NCBI GenBank assembly: GCA_030248135.1
Contig: JASANC010004227.1
Span: 62,001-126,000 of the forward strand
Length of the DNA: 64,000 bases
Reading direction: 5' to 3'
Origin: Theristus sp. LFF4_11
Taxonomy: Eukaryota > Nematoda > Chromadorea > Monhysterida > Xyalidae
Below the pieces are notes generated by a model that worked only from the letters and a program-made list of their open reading frames with translations, was not told where the DNA came from and did no database searches. Both the position numbers and the translations under genes were made by a program. How positions within the stretch are numbered: the first letter of the stretch is position 1; each line of letters starts with the position of its first letter. Of the stretch, positions 46,526 through 55,639 are shown in pieces.

Positions 46526-48391
46526 ACCAAATGAAACGCCGATTGAATATCTACTCTCGGCGAAACTCAGCCGAAAAATCGACTGAATAATTAGACAAAA
46601 GAATTGCAGACAAAAAGTTTGCCTGCACTTCTATTCAGCCAGGAGAAACCGACAGGTCGCTCCTGACGTCCAGAAAATCCTCAGCTTATTCAGCTGAAGG
46701 ATAATGAAGAAAAGGAAGTTGAACTACAGCAACTCTGTAGTTCTAACCTCCAGATTCTCCGTAAAAAGAGGACGAGAGGTGAAATTCACCTAACGCTCTC
46801 ATTTGCCTGAAGCGGTTGTGAAACAACCACCCAGCTTCAGTGAACGGAGGTACACAAAATCAATTGTGTTCCCTCCTATTTCACTGGGAAGTGATGGAAA
46901 TAAATTTTTCCTTACTAACCCCAGAAAAAGAGGTGACTGAAGGTTCAGCCACATCTGAAATTGAGTGAAAAATGAGCCACAGAATTAACTGTGAACTCAA
47001 ATTTCTTAGACGAAATGTTAGAGAGCGGCAAAACCGCTCAATAACTATTGTCATCCTCTGAGCGAAGAGTGGCTAACAATAGCCACACTTATTGCTCAGA
47101 GGAATCAAGCAAAAATAAAATGTGAAAACATTAAAAATCCCCAAAAACTGACCTGGAAATCCAGCGATGTTGCTAAAGTGAAAATACAGCGAGCGCAAAA
47201 AGCTGGCAGCTAAAAGCTACCAGTTTCTCACGCTCGCCAGACAGCAACTTAAAAAGTTGGCTGTCGTCCAAACACAGCTTTCAGAATGGCAAGCTTTCAA
47301 GATGCACGCCGCTGAAAAGTTGTGAAATATCGAAACAGCTGCCAAAGAATGTTCTAGAACGTTCACGCGGCCATATTGCCACTCGTGAAACATCGAGTCG
47401 GTTTTAGACTGTCACGTTGCAAGACGTTTGACAATCGTTTTGGAATTCAGAATCAACACTGATTGTTGATCTGAATGAAGGTGATTTCAACACAGATTAG
47501 TGCTGCGATCACCACACAACCTTTATAAGATTGATCAGTCAATCAAACAACAAAAACGAGGGGCACAGCTTGCTCTGCACTCGTCGTGATTTTACGACCC
47601 TGGGTAAAAGGTCGTGAACCAATCGCAGCCACGTGGCAGGCGGTTGTGAAAGTCACAGTAAAAAGGAGAGAATTTCACTCTCCACTTCAGTCTAGTAAAA
47701 CTTTCGGCGGGTGTTGTGTGCTCCCCTCCCCCTTTTCATTTTTATTTTTATTTTTTTTCATTTCTTTTACTTTTATTTATTAAACTTTATTCATTTTATT
47801 TCAAAAACACCCCACCCAAACTTCAAACGGCCTCTTAGCCGTTCCACCAAGCCGGGCTTGCAAAACAGCCCGTCAGCCTTGGTGGAGTGGTACCCCCACC
47901 TAAAACTTTTTAGGCCCCATCAAAAACAAAAATACAAACTTTGGGCACCTCACCTTGCCGGATTTTTCGAAATCCGACGAGGAAGCAAAAATTCATCCGA
48001 ATTTTTGCTTTCTCACCAAACTGTCAGCAAGGGCTTGTTCCCTTGCTGTCAAAAAGTGAGGGCAGAGAGAGAGACATTCTCTCCTGCCCAACACTGAAAA
48101 TGGTCAACAGGGGCTTGTACTCCTGTTGTCCCCACTGTATAGACAACGAGGGCTTGTATCCTCGCTGTCACTTCTGTTTAGAAACACGGTCTACGTGTTT
48201 CACCAAAAAGGCCCAGAGGACCTTAAATTCAGCACCCTTAAAAAGGTGCTGAGTGTTTTGTTTTCCTCTTTATTCGTGCACTAAAGCGGTCTGTTGCTTT
48301 AGCTCACCTTTGCTTTAAATAGCGCACTTTTACTGAGGCACGAAAGGCCCAGTATTACGATTCGAACAAGCCCGAGCAATCGGACAAGTTC
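46526..48391 (+). ncRNA. Inter-ORF array of consecutive stem-loops in the retroelement RNA
   Basis: Almost the whole 1.87 kb folds into successive short hairpins. Examples with stem bases: 46677-46702 (10 bp, one bulge), 46721-46743 (GAACTACAG/CTGTAGTTC), 46807-46840 (CTGAAGC/GCTTCAG plus an inner 6 bp), 46846-46876, 47023-47039 (GAGCGG/CCGCTC), 47055-47102 (CCTCTGAGC/GCTCAGAGG with inner GTGGCTA/TAGCCAC), 47189-47237, 47240-47265 (11 bp, one bulge), 47445-47476 (12 bp, one bulge), 47844-47885 (CCACCAAG/CTTGGTGG), 47899-47914, 47959-47976 (CGGATTT/AAATCCG with a TTCG loop), 47982-48012 (about 12 bp), 48025-48048 (CAGCAAGGG/CCCTTGCTG), 48105-48128, 48142-48169, 48181-48201 (GAAACACG/CGTGTTTC), 48229-48252 (TCAGCACC/GGTGCTGA), 48281-48302 (CTAAAGC/GCTTTAG). 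Such density cannot be accidental. A role in packaging, translation of ORF2, or nuclease resistance is possible; none is shown. Confidence 0.8.
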
Positions 48392-49717
48392 TTGCCGATC
48401 GATGCACCATCGATCTATGCAGTGCAGGACACTGGTAGACGTATGTTGGAGAACCCACAGGGTTTCCTCCAAGAAGCAGCGGAGCAGTGCGCAGCACACC
48501 CTGCTACCGTTATAAAGCATCTGGCACACTTCATTAGTGCGCGAGAGCAAGATGATTTTAACGGAGATCCGCAAGATATCCGTAAAATCGGATCACAAAA
48601 TCCAATGCTGAATGCAAATTGCATGCAGACATTGATTCGGGCAGAAGCCAAACGAGAAGCCGACACGGCCATATCGTTTTGGTCACTACTCCAGCCGTTC
48701 TACATGGAACCAATCGGAGCGCCACAGACACTGTGGAGCGCCGCACAACAGAGTGAAATCTACATAAATGGATTCACTACTGATAAAAATGTCCAGCCTA
48801 CTGAAGAGCAGGTTGAACAAATGTCGCAACAGAACATACCCGCATTAGCGGATATGACTGAATTGGAGAAGCCAAAAACTCCTCCACAAGTACCGCGACT
48901 GCAACTCAGTAAAGAGTTCAGTCAAATTATGGCGCAAATGGCTGCCGAACAAGAACGCGCGTGGGCAGCCGCCTCGACGCCAGAACAGTTGCCGACGCGT
49001 CCGTCGCGCAACACACGTAAAACGGATGATAGCGCAAAAACGCTGTCTGAAAAAGGTCAGGCCAAAAAGGCTGATGATCAAGTATTGGCTGAGCAAGTCC
49101 AGCCCACAAAAACGGTTGAGACCGAACAATCGGCCTCACAAGAAAGTAATCAGTCGGTCACGGCCACTGGTTCTACTGAAAGTGTACAGTCAACCTCGGG
49201 TCAAACCGTATTGACTGAAGAAGACATGGAATTGTCAGAAGAACAAGAAGTGCAAGCAGCATTGATTGCCAGTGTTGCTTCTGACCCAGATGTCAAGTGT
49301 AGTATCTGCAATAGATACGGGCACGGCAATACCGAATGCCCACTTGTTACGTACAGGGCCTCACGAGGCACTAAAAGGAGGCAACCGCCAAGGCGGGATG
49401 CATCCAAATCTAGAGGGAGTCGTGACGGTCGGGGCGCTTCAGTGGGCCACACAGCCCGACGCGACCCCAATGAGACACCAATCCTGCGCCTAGTGCAGCA
49501 GCGGTGTCGCATCAGCAACGCCTACCTGCGACCATTGGCAGAGGCCAGGCTGCGTTGCAACAGCGACTGCAACAACAGCAGCACATCGGACTGTCATCAA
49601 CGTCGACGACGATGGCGTTGGGACAAACGTCGTTCGCGCCGCCGCAGCGACCGCGAACATTTCCGTCGAAAACGCCGCCATCACGCAAGCCGTCGCGTGG
49701 CAGGCACAAGTGAATAA
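48392..49717 (+). CDS. Retroelement ORF2, CCHC zinc-knuckle protein
   Basis: A 441-residue frame beginning MPIDAPSIYAVQDTGRRML. The frame is also open a little upstream, so the true start is uncertain. The middle is Gln/Glu/Thr-rich. Near residues 303-316 it has CSICNRYGHGNTEC, a C-x2-C-x4-H-x4-C zinc knuckle typical of the nucleocapsid part of gag, followed by a strongly basic, Arg-rich tail (RRRRWRWDKRRSRRRSDR). This would bind the element RNA. In most LTR elements capsid and nucleocapsid lie in one polyprotein; here the zinc knuckle is on a separate frame 1.9 kb downstream, behind the hairpin array. No enzyme motif is present. Confidence 0.75.
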   Translation: MPIDAPSIYAVQDTGRRMLENPQGFLQEAAEQCAAHPATVIKHLAHFISAREQDDFNGDPQDIRKIGSQNPMLNANCMQTLIRAEAKREADTAISFWSLLQPFYMEPIGAPQTLWSAAQQSEIYINGFTTDKNVQPTEEQVEQMSQQNIPALADMTELEKPKTPPQVPRLQLSKEFSQIMAQMAAEQERAWAAASTPEQLPTRPSRNTRKTDDSAKTLSEKGQAKKADDQVLAEQVQPTKTVETEQSASQESNQSVTATGSTESVQSTSGQTVLTEEDMELSEEQEVQAALIASVASDPDVKCSICNRYGHGNTECPLVTYRASRGTKRRQPPRRDASKSRGSRDGRGASVGHTARRDPNETPILRLVQQRCRISNAYLRPLAEARLRCNSDCNNSSTSDCHQRRRRWRWDKRRSRRRSDREHFRRKRRHHASRRVAGTSE

Positions 49718-50636
49718 GTTTTTCACTGTGCCGAGTGAATGTCGAAGTCGTACGCCGACTGCCGTCAACAACATTATTTGTGAATGTCGAAGTCGCCGTC
49801 GATTTCGTCAACGAACAATAACAATAACTATTTGATGCACGCCACCGCCACTCGACGACTCGCACGAACACGGTTGACGTCCGCGCGCCCGTCTGCGAAG
49901 CCAAACAACCGGGGTGCCGCGTCAACAGGACACTGGCCGCAGCAGCAACACGCATCGATCCGCCTGGTGATCACAATGGATGCAAGTACTGTTCTTTTCG
50001 CTGTTTTGCTGCCGGTGCCGTTTCGTTCGTTTTGGTTGGGTTTGGTGATGGCTGCGACTCTGTCTGTTTGCGCGTGTCCCATCAACGACTACCGCAACGT
50101 TAGAGTTGACGGGCGGAGCAACTCTCCGCCCGCCAGCTGCCGTATGGCCGTCAAAATTTAGGCATGCGTAGAGCCTTGCCACCTCTGCGTATTGCCGCCC
50201 TCACTTGTTTTTTATTTGTGTGTGTAATAATTTTTTTTTGTGTTACTTAACATGTTTTTGTGATTTGTGTGGGCACTTCGAGTGCCAGTGTGTTTGTTTT
50301 TTTTTTTTTTTAATGTGTGTTTTTCTGTGTTTTGTTTTTCGTGCTTTCTCACACCCACAGGGGCCTCACCCACGTATGTCGTTGTCTGTCGGCTGCGTGG
50401 CCCCAGGTTTTTGTTTTTTTTTCGTGTGTTGCTAGTTGTGGCACAGTCGCCACCTTGCAATTTCGTTTTTCAGTGAGACAGTAGCCCTTCACGACAACAG
50501 TTTTTTTTTCTTTCACACACACCACCATTCAACCGGCAATAGTTTTTGTTTTGCTTTTACCATCTTTTCCACCACCACCATCTTTTATTTTTTATTTGGG
50601 TCTCGTGGAAGAGCCCACTTTTTTGGAGGGGGAAGT
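49718..50636 (+). other. Retroelement 3' non-coding region with further hairpins and purine tract
   Basis: Contains a perfect 9-bp hairpin CGGGCGGAG/CTCCGCCCG (50110-50132), GGCACT/AGTGCC near 50271, long T runs, and the polypurine tract just before the right LTR. No convincing coding sequence. Confidence 0.65.
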
Positions 50637-51424
50637 TGTCAGGTCCGTTACACGACCTCACTTCGCCCAACCCCCAAAACTCTGACTGTGATACTTTATT
50701 TTACCGTAATTCTTCCACACTTTCACAATAGCTCCACTATTTTATTACTCAACGTTAAACACTTTTGTTATTTAACGTTCAACACTTTTCTTGTCATTGG
50801 TCACCATCAACAGTTTCACCCTTTAAATGCCATTCATTCTTGTTTTTCGTCATACAATACACTGTATCTGCTCCTGTCTCACGATAAACGACAACAACCA
50901 ACACCGCTTGGAAGTCGCGTGGGCAGGCGTTAGTGTATCGTGTGGTCGCCCCACATTTGGGCGCTTCACGATCTGTCCAGGACTGCACCTGACATAGAGA
51001 AGGTGACCTGGGCGGCAACTCACGGCCAGACCCTAAAGGTACTGGTGTAAACTTTTGCGGCTTCGTCTAAAATCTGTAAACCGTAATCAATCACAACAGC
51101 CTTCTCTTGTAAACGTTTTATTCTTTGTCGTCCTCGACTGACGAATTCCTGAAAGAAGCCATAACACTTGTGTGAACTAATCAACGGCGTGACACGACGA
51201 CGAATGAGAGGCAATGGCTCAAGCCCTCATTACGCGGCTGGAACTCGAACGGCGTCGCAGGTGGCAGATGCGAGCGGGTCGGTGGCAGAGACTCGTAGTC
51301 GTTTGACTCCAGCAATGAGGCACATCCCTCGGACTTCGGTTCGTAGTAGGGTGGCACTCAACTCGTGTGACACGAGCGTCAAAATCCACTCGTCTGCGAA
51401 CTGCAGCCGGGGGATGACACCGCA
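50637..51424 (+). repeat. Right LTR
   Basis: Direct copy of 40320-41079, beginning TGTCAGGTCCGTTACACG, about 28 bases longer owing to small indels in its first third. Confidence 0.85.
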
Positions 51425-51565
51425 AATCCTCAAATGTAGTCCGATGTTTACTGAAAATGGCTGCGAATGAACAACTACAGGTGTAAATCGTTTTTCTTGT
51501 TATTAGCAATGCTTTTGTTGGTTTGACATTTTCGTTTTAAAGTGATTGAAATGTAGAACACAAAA

Positions 51566-53318
51566 ATGCAGAATGGTCACATCATGAACGGTCACAGTGA
51601 AGGGCAAGAGAAAGGGCAGCTCAGCTCTGCACATTTGGTGTCACTCGTAAGGGGCATTCGCTTCGATGAATGGGCAAACGACTATGACAGCGAGATGCAT
51701 CGTTTTGGCTACAAGTTGGTCCAGTGGAGTTATGCTGCGTCCGCCATCTAAAACACCAAATCATAAACGATTATGCACTAAATTCAAGAGCACCAGAGAA
51801 GTTGGTGAATTTCATCGTGGCCGAACTTGGCGAATCAGCCGACAAAAACATGCGCATACTCGACATTGGTGGCGGAACTGGCATGGTATTAACAGAGTTT
51901 GATTGAATTTCTCGTCAGGATAAAAAGCACAAAAAACAAGAAAAACTTCTTTCAGTGATGTTCGTGTCCTTAAAGAAACCACGTTTTTAGGTTGCAAAGT
52001 TGCTGCACCATCATGGTTTTGACAACATTGACGGACATGATGGGTCAAAGTGAGCGGCACAATCTGTGCAGGAGATTGATGAAAGAAACTGCAGGGTGGC
52101 GCAGTGGATCACCATTTGACAGCTCAAATTATCAATCTTCTTGTTTGTTTCCGATGCGCAGACACAAATTTTCAAACCAAATCTCAACCAAAAAATGACA
52201 CAGACAAATATGTCGTCTTTTTCAAAAAAAAACCACCAGCGTCAATGCACATTCGTGCTCTTCCTGCGTCTGACGACCTCCCCTTTCCGCACATGTCGAC
52301 GTCGCCCGCCGTGGACTTGTTAGGGCTCAGTGCCATTGCAGTTGCCCTGTTTCGCTTTCGAAGCAGTTACAAATGTATTTTCTCCGCCTCGAACTGAGCA
52401 TCCTGTGGCGAAAAGAACTGCTTCGAAAGGCGACGTCGTCAGTCGCAGACAGAGCACGAATGTGCATGTGCATTGATGCTGGTGGTGATCATTTTGAAAA
52501 AGACCAACGTGTTTGTCTGTGTCTTTTTTCAATGTACTGTGTCATTTTTTGGTGGTATTTGGCTTGAAAATTTGTGTCTGCGCGTCTAAAAAAACGAAAA
52601 AGTTTTGTTTTTTGAATTTTTTTCGTTACACACAGAGGCCTTTCTGGTCGGATTGTGCTGAAATTTTGCACATTTCTTTAAGCAATATCTCCTGAAAATT
52701 TTATCCATATCGGTTCAATTGGTTGGCGCGAAATGAACTGTCAAAAGGTGATACACTACATTATGCGCCATCCTGTAGAAAAACCGTTTATAAAGTGGAA
52801 ATAACTGCCTTGGTTGATGTTCAGAGAAATGCTGGATGTGGCGCAATGTGAGAACGTCTACAAGAGGACGTTCGTTGACGTGCTTGCAGAGAATCGTGAC
52901 AGTGGCGTGCTGCCACGGGAGGCCTATGAGCTCGTGGTTGGCGTCGGCTTGTTCAACGCCAATCTTCTCAATCATCGCCATCTCAGGCACTTTCTCTGGG
53001 CGGCAAAAGTAAGTGGACAATGATTTCCGCAAACATGCAAAACTTTTAGTTGCTGGGGAAAATATCATAGAAAAGGTTGTACATGGTGCTCGCTTCGTTG
53101 TTTCTTTCGAATAAATTTTACACAAATGACACAACTTACAGCCCGGTGGACGCATAATGTTTGGCGTGTGGAATACAGCGTTGTTGGGCATGAAAGAGTT
53201 TCAAGTGGGATTGGACGAGTACGAAAGAGAAGGCAAATGGATGGCCGTTGCTGTGGCGCAGCTGCCGGACTACTACTGTGGCACGCACGGCACTTATTAT
53301 CATTTCGTGAAATTGTGA
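51566..53318 (+). CDS. METTL27-like SAM-dependent methyltransferase, complete
   Basis: Five exons give 221 residues with phases matching: 51566-51714, 51789-51885, 51991-52049, 52825-53008, 53142-53318. The N-terminus has FDEWANDYDSEMHRFGYK, the signature of METTL27/WBSCR27-type proteins. Exon 2 carries methyltransferase motif I (ILDIGGGTGM, SAM binding), exon 3 ends GHDGSK and exon 4 continues EMLDVAQ, the usual post-II region, then VVGVGLFNANLLNHRHLRHF. Exon 5 starts with the PGGRIMFGVW motif of class I methyltransferases and ends YYHFVKL. The length is close to vertebrate METTL27 (about 245). The substrate is not known for this family. The gene begins only 140 bases after the LTR element, so the element may affect its promoter. 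Confidence 0.85.
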
Positions 53319-53821
53319 AAAAATTGACTTTTTAAAACGACTGTTCAACATTTGTTTTTGTAGCGTTTTTGATAAAAAAAAAATTGTAAAAAGACGGCAT
53401 GCGTTCAATTGCGGCTCTATAATTCTGTCCTGAAGAGTTCCGGTCGGCTCATTGCGGCCTGTTCTATTCCGGCCCAGCGAATTTTTCTTAGCACGAGCAA
53501 TAGCAAACCGAAAAATTTCGCCGGGCCGGAATTCTACGAGCCGGAATCGAACGGGCCGGACATTAGCGGGCCACAATAGTACATCAACCATGCTCCAATC
53601 CACGACTGAGTTTCTCCGCACTTACTTTTGCCTGTTGTTGTTGTTTGTTTCAACCAATCGCCATGTTCACGCCGCATAGTTTTGCTACTTGTTCTCATAA
53701 TTCTTCTTCTTGTTTCTCGGTTCTGTGACAACAAAACACAATACAAACCCTTGAACATGGCGTCAAAACTCAAAACACATACCAGAAGAGTTTTGCCGAG
53801 TATTTTCTAAAGACTCTCTAA

Positions 53822-55534
53822 TTGACGGTCATGGTGCTGACGACCACCAGCCACGACACACACTGGTTTCTACGGTTTTTTATTGCACTGATAGCTGTTA
53901 TCGTTCTGTTAATGTTACTTTGGTCCGACTTCAATCGCAATCCAAACGACAAGAGCAAATACTTCTTGACCTGGCAAAATGTGAGGCAATATTTGAGAAA
54001 AATTTCAACTGCAACAACAACGGCACCGAAACAGACCGGCTGGCACTGCGAGGAAGAACACGTTGAGCTGAATGAGACGACCGACCAGTGGGACGATTTC
54101 GAAATTCAGAGCAGGCTCTTTGCTGAGCAAGACGAACACAGAAGAATCAAAGGAAAACTTGCATATTCCCATCTGCTTTTCCGGCAGGTAATGTAGTTTA
54201 TCTTGCCACTTTCTCACTGTAAAATGACACGCATTCTGCTGTTTCACCTTTTTTAAGATTCCACAAGTGCATTGTCGTTTCTCCGTTCGTCTTGGCAGCG
54301 TCACGGATGGCGGCAAGTGGATGTGCGCCCCATGGAGAGCACGAACTCTCAACGAGTGTGTCGTGTAAGTTGCTTGTCTGCTTTTTACCAAAAAAACAAA
54401 ACATTTTGGGCAAACTTTTCTTCAGTTATTCAATGGGTGTTGGCGGCGACGTGCTTTGGGAAAAGGCGATCAACAAAATGCTGCCGAACTGTCTCATATT
54501 CGCGTTCGATGACGCTGGCACATACAGCCGACTGTTCACCTTTGGCAACGGGTCCGTTGAACACTTGGGAGAATTGTTTGGGATCTGTACTTTGAAAACC
54601 ACTGACTCGGATCTATTGCTTTCTAAAATTTAGAGCAGTTTGTTTCTTAATGTGAAACGGTGCTTTTTGAAGGTGGTCAGCTTAAGTTGAGTTTATCAAT
54701 AAGCTCTTGTTTGTGTGTTCAGCACGGTGCAGTTCATCAGCAAGCGTCTCGTCTCGCACAGTGCGTTTGTCAGTGGGGTGCTGCCGCCCAGACATTCGAA
54801 CGTCACAAACTGCACGATCATTGCCGACTACGCCACTCTGACTGCCACTCCAAGAAAGAAGAACTCAAAAATGGTGTCGATCGCTAATTTCATTCAAGTC
54901 AACGAACACACGCACATTGAGTTCATGAAGATCGACATAGACAACGGTGAGGTGGCATCGAAACTTTTTTGTCATTGGCTATTGGTTTTTTAAGGGTGAA
55001 GGGGCATTCATGAAACATTATTCGTTTTTTAGTTCAGTAATTTTGTAAAATGGCGGATTCGCCTGTCATTGAAAACACCACTTGAACCGCCACCGCCCCC
55101 CCCCCCCCAATTGATGCAGTAACCCACTGAAGTAACAAATGTTCACAAAGTTTCTGCCCAGGAGTGTATTGAACAATACCTGCTGGGGGCTGGCACAACG
55201 CAAAAGTTACTGGCCAGTTTGTTCAGTGTTTCAGTGTGAGTAACTGTGTTGCCCAGGCGAGTACGTCGTTCTGTATGAAGTGATGGCGCTGATGCGAGCG
55301 GAACGCTTGAGCGTATGCCAGCTGACCGTGGAGACACACATCGGCTACATGCGCAGATGCACCGAGCACGACTACCACCGGCTGGTGCTGCAGCTCGAGC
55401 ACGCCGGCTTCTGGCTGTTCTCGCGCGAAGTCAACTGGGGCGCCAATAAACAGTTCCTGGAGTTGGCGTACGTCCATGGAAGCTGCGCCAGACGCTACGG
55501 CATGCCACGGAAAACGCATTGGAATTTTGCGTGA
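53822..55534 (+). CDS. METTL24-like (Methyltransf_22 family) membrane-anchored protein
   Basis: Exons 53822-54187, 54258-54364, 54426-about 54551, 54723-54946, 55257-55534 splice in phase to about 366 residues, the length of human METTL24. A single N-terminal membrane segment (HWFLRFFIALIAVIVLLMLL) suggests a type II anchor in the secretory pathway. The domain shows GKWMCAPWRARTLNECVVYSMG, LIFAFDDAG, IEFMKIDIDNGEYVVL, CQLTVETHIG and HAGFWLFSREVNW, the conserved order of the METTL24/Methyltransf_22 family. The donor of exon 3 is uncertain: the GGGTCCG site was chosen because it is in the required phase, but an alternative lies about 20 bases on. An AATAAA at 55633 follows the stop by about 100 bases. 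Enzyme activity and substrate are not established for the family. Confidence 0.82.
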
Positions 55535-55632
55535 TTTTTTGGAAAACTTGAAAGGGTTTTTTTATTACTCTTACTCTTGTTACTCTGTGATACAGTTTTC
55601 CCATGTCTCAATACTGTTTTCTACAATTGTGC

Positions 55633-55638
55633 AATAAA
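55633..55638 (+). terminator. Polyadenylation signal AATAAA of the METTL24-like gene
   Basis: AATAAA about 100 bases after the stop codon, in a short AT-rich 3' UTR. Confidence 0.55.
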
Positions 55639-55639
55639 C

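Larger units (their letters stand above)
40320..51424 (+). mobile_element. LTR retroelement, about 11.1 kb, two gag-like ORFs and no visible pol
   Basis: Direct repeats of 760 and 788 bases (40320-41079 and 50637-51424) both begin TGTCAGGTCCG and end GGGGGATG..ACCGCA; their 3' halves are nearly identical and their 5' parts carry several differences and indels. A purine tract (GGAGGGGGAAG, 50625-50635) precedes the right LTR, and TGG at 41082 just after the left LTR is a candidate primer-binding site. Inside are ORF1 (gag with capsid-like region) and ORF2 (CCHC zinc knuckle). I see no aspartic protease, YxDD reverse transcriptase, RNase H or integrase motif, so it should depend on enzymes from another element. 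I cannot define a clear target duplication. Orientation is the same as the nicotinic receptor gene it follows. Confidence 0.85.
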
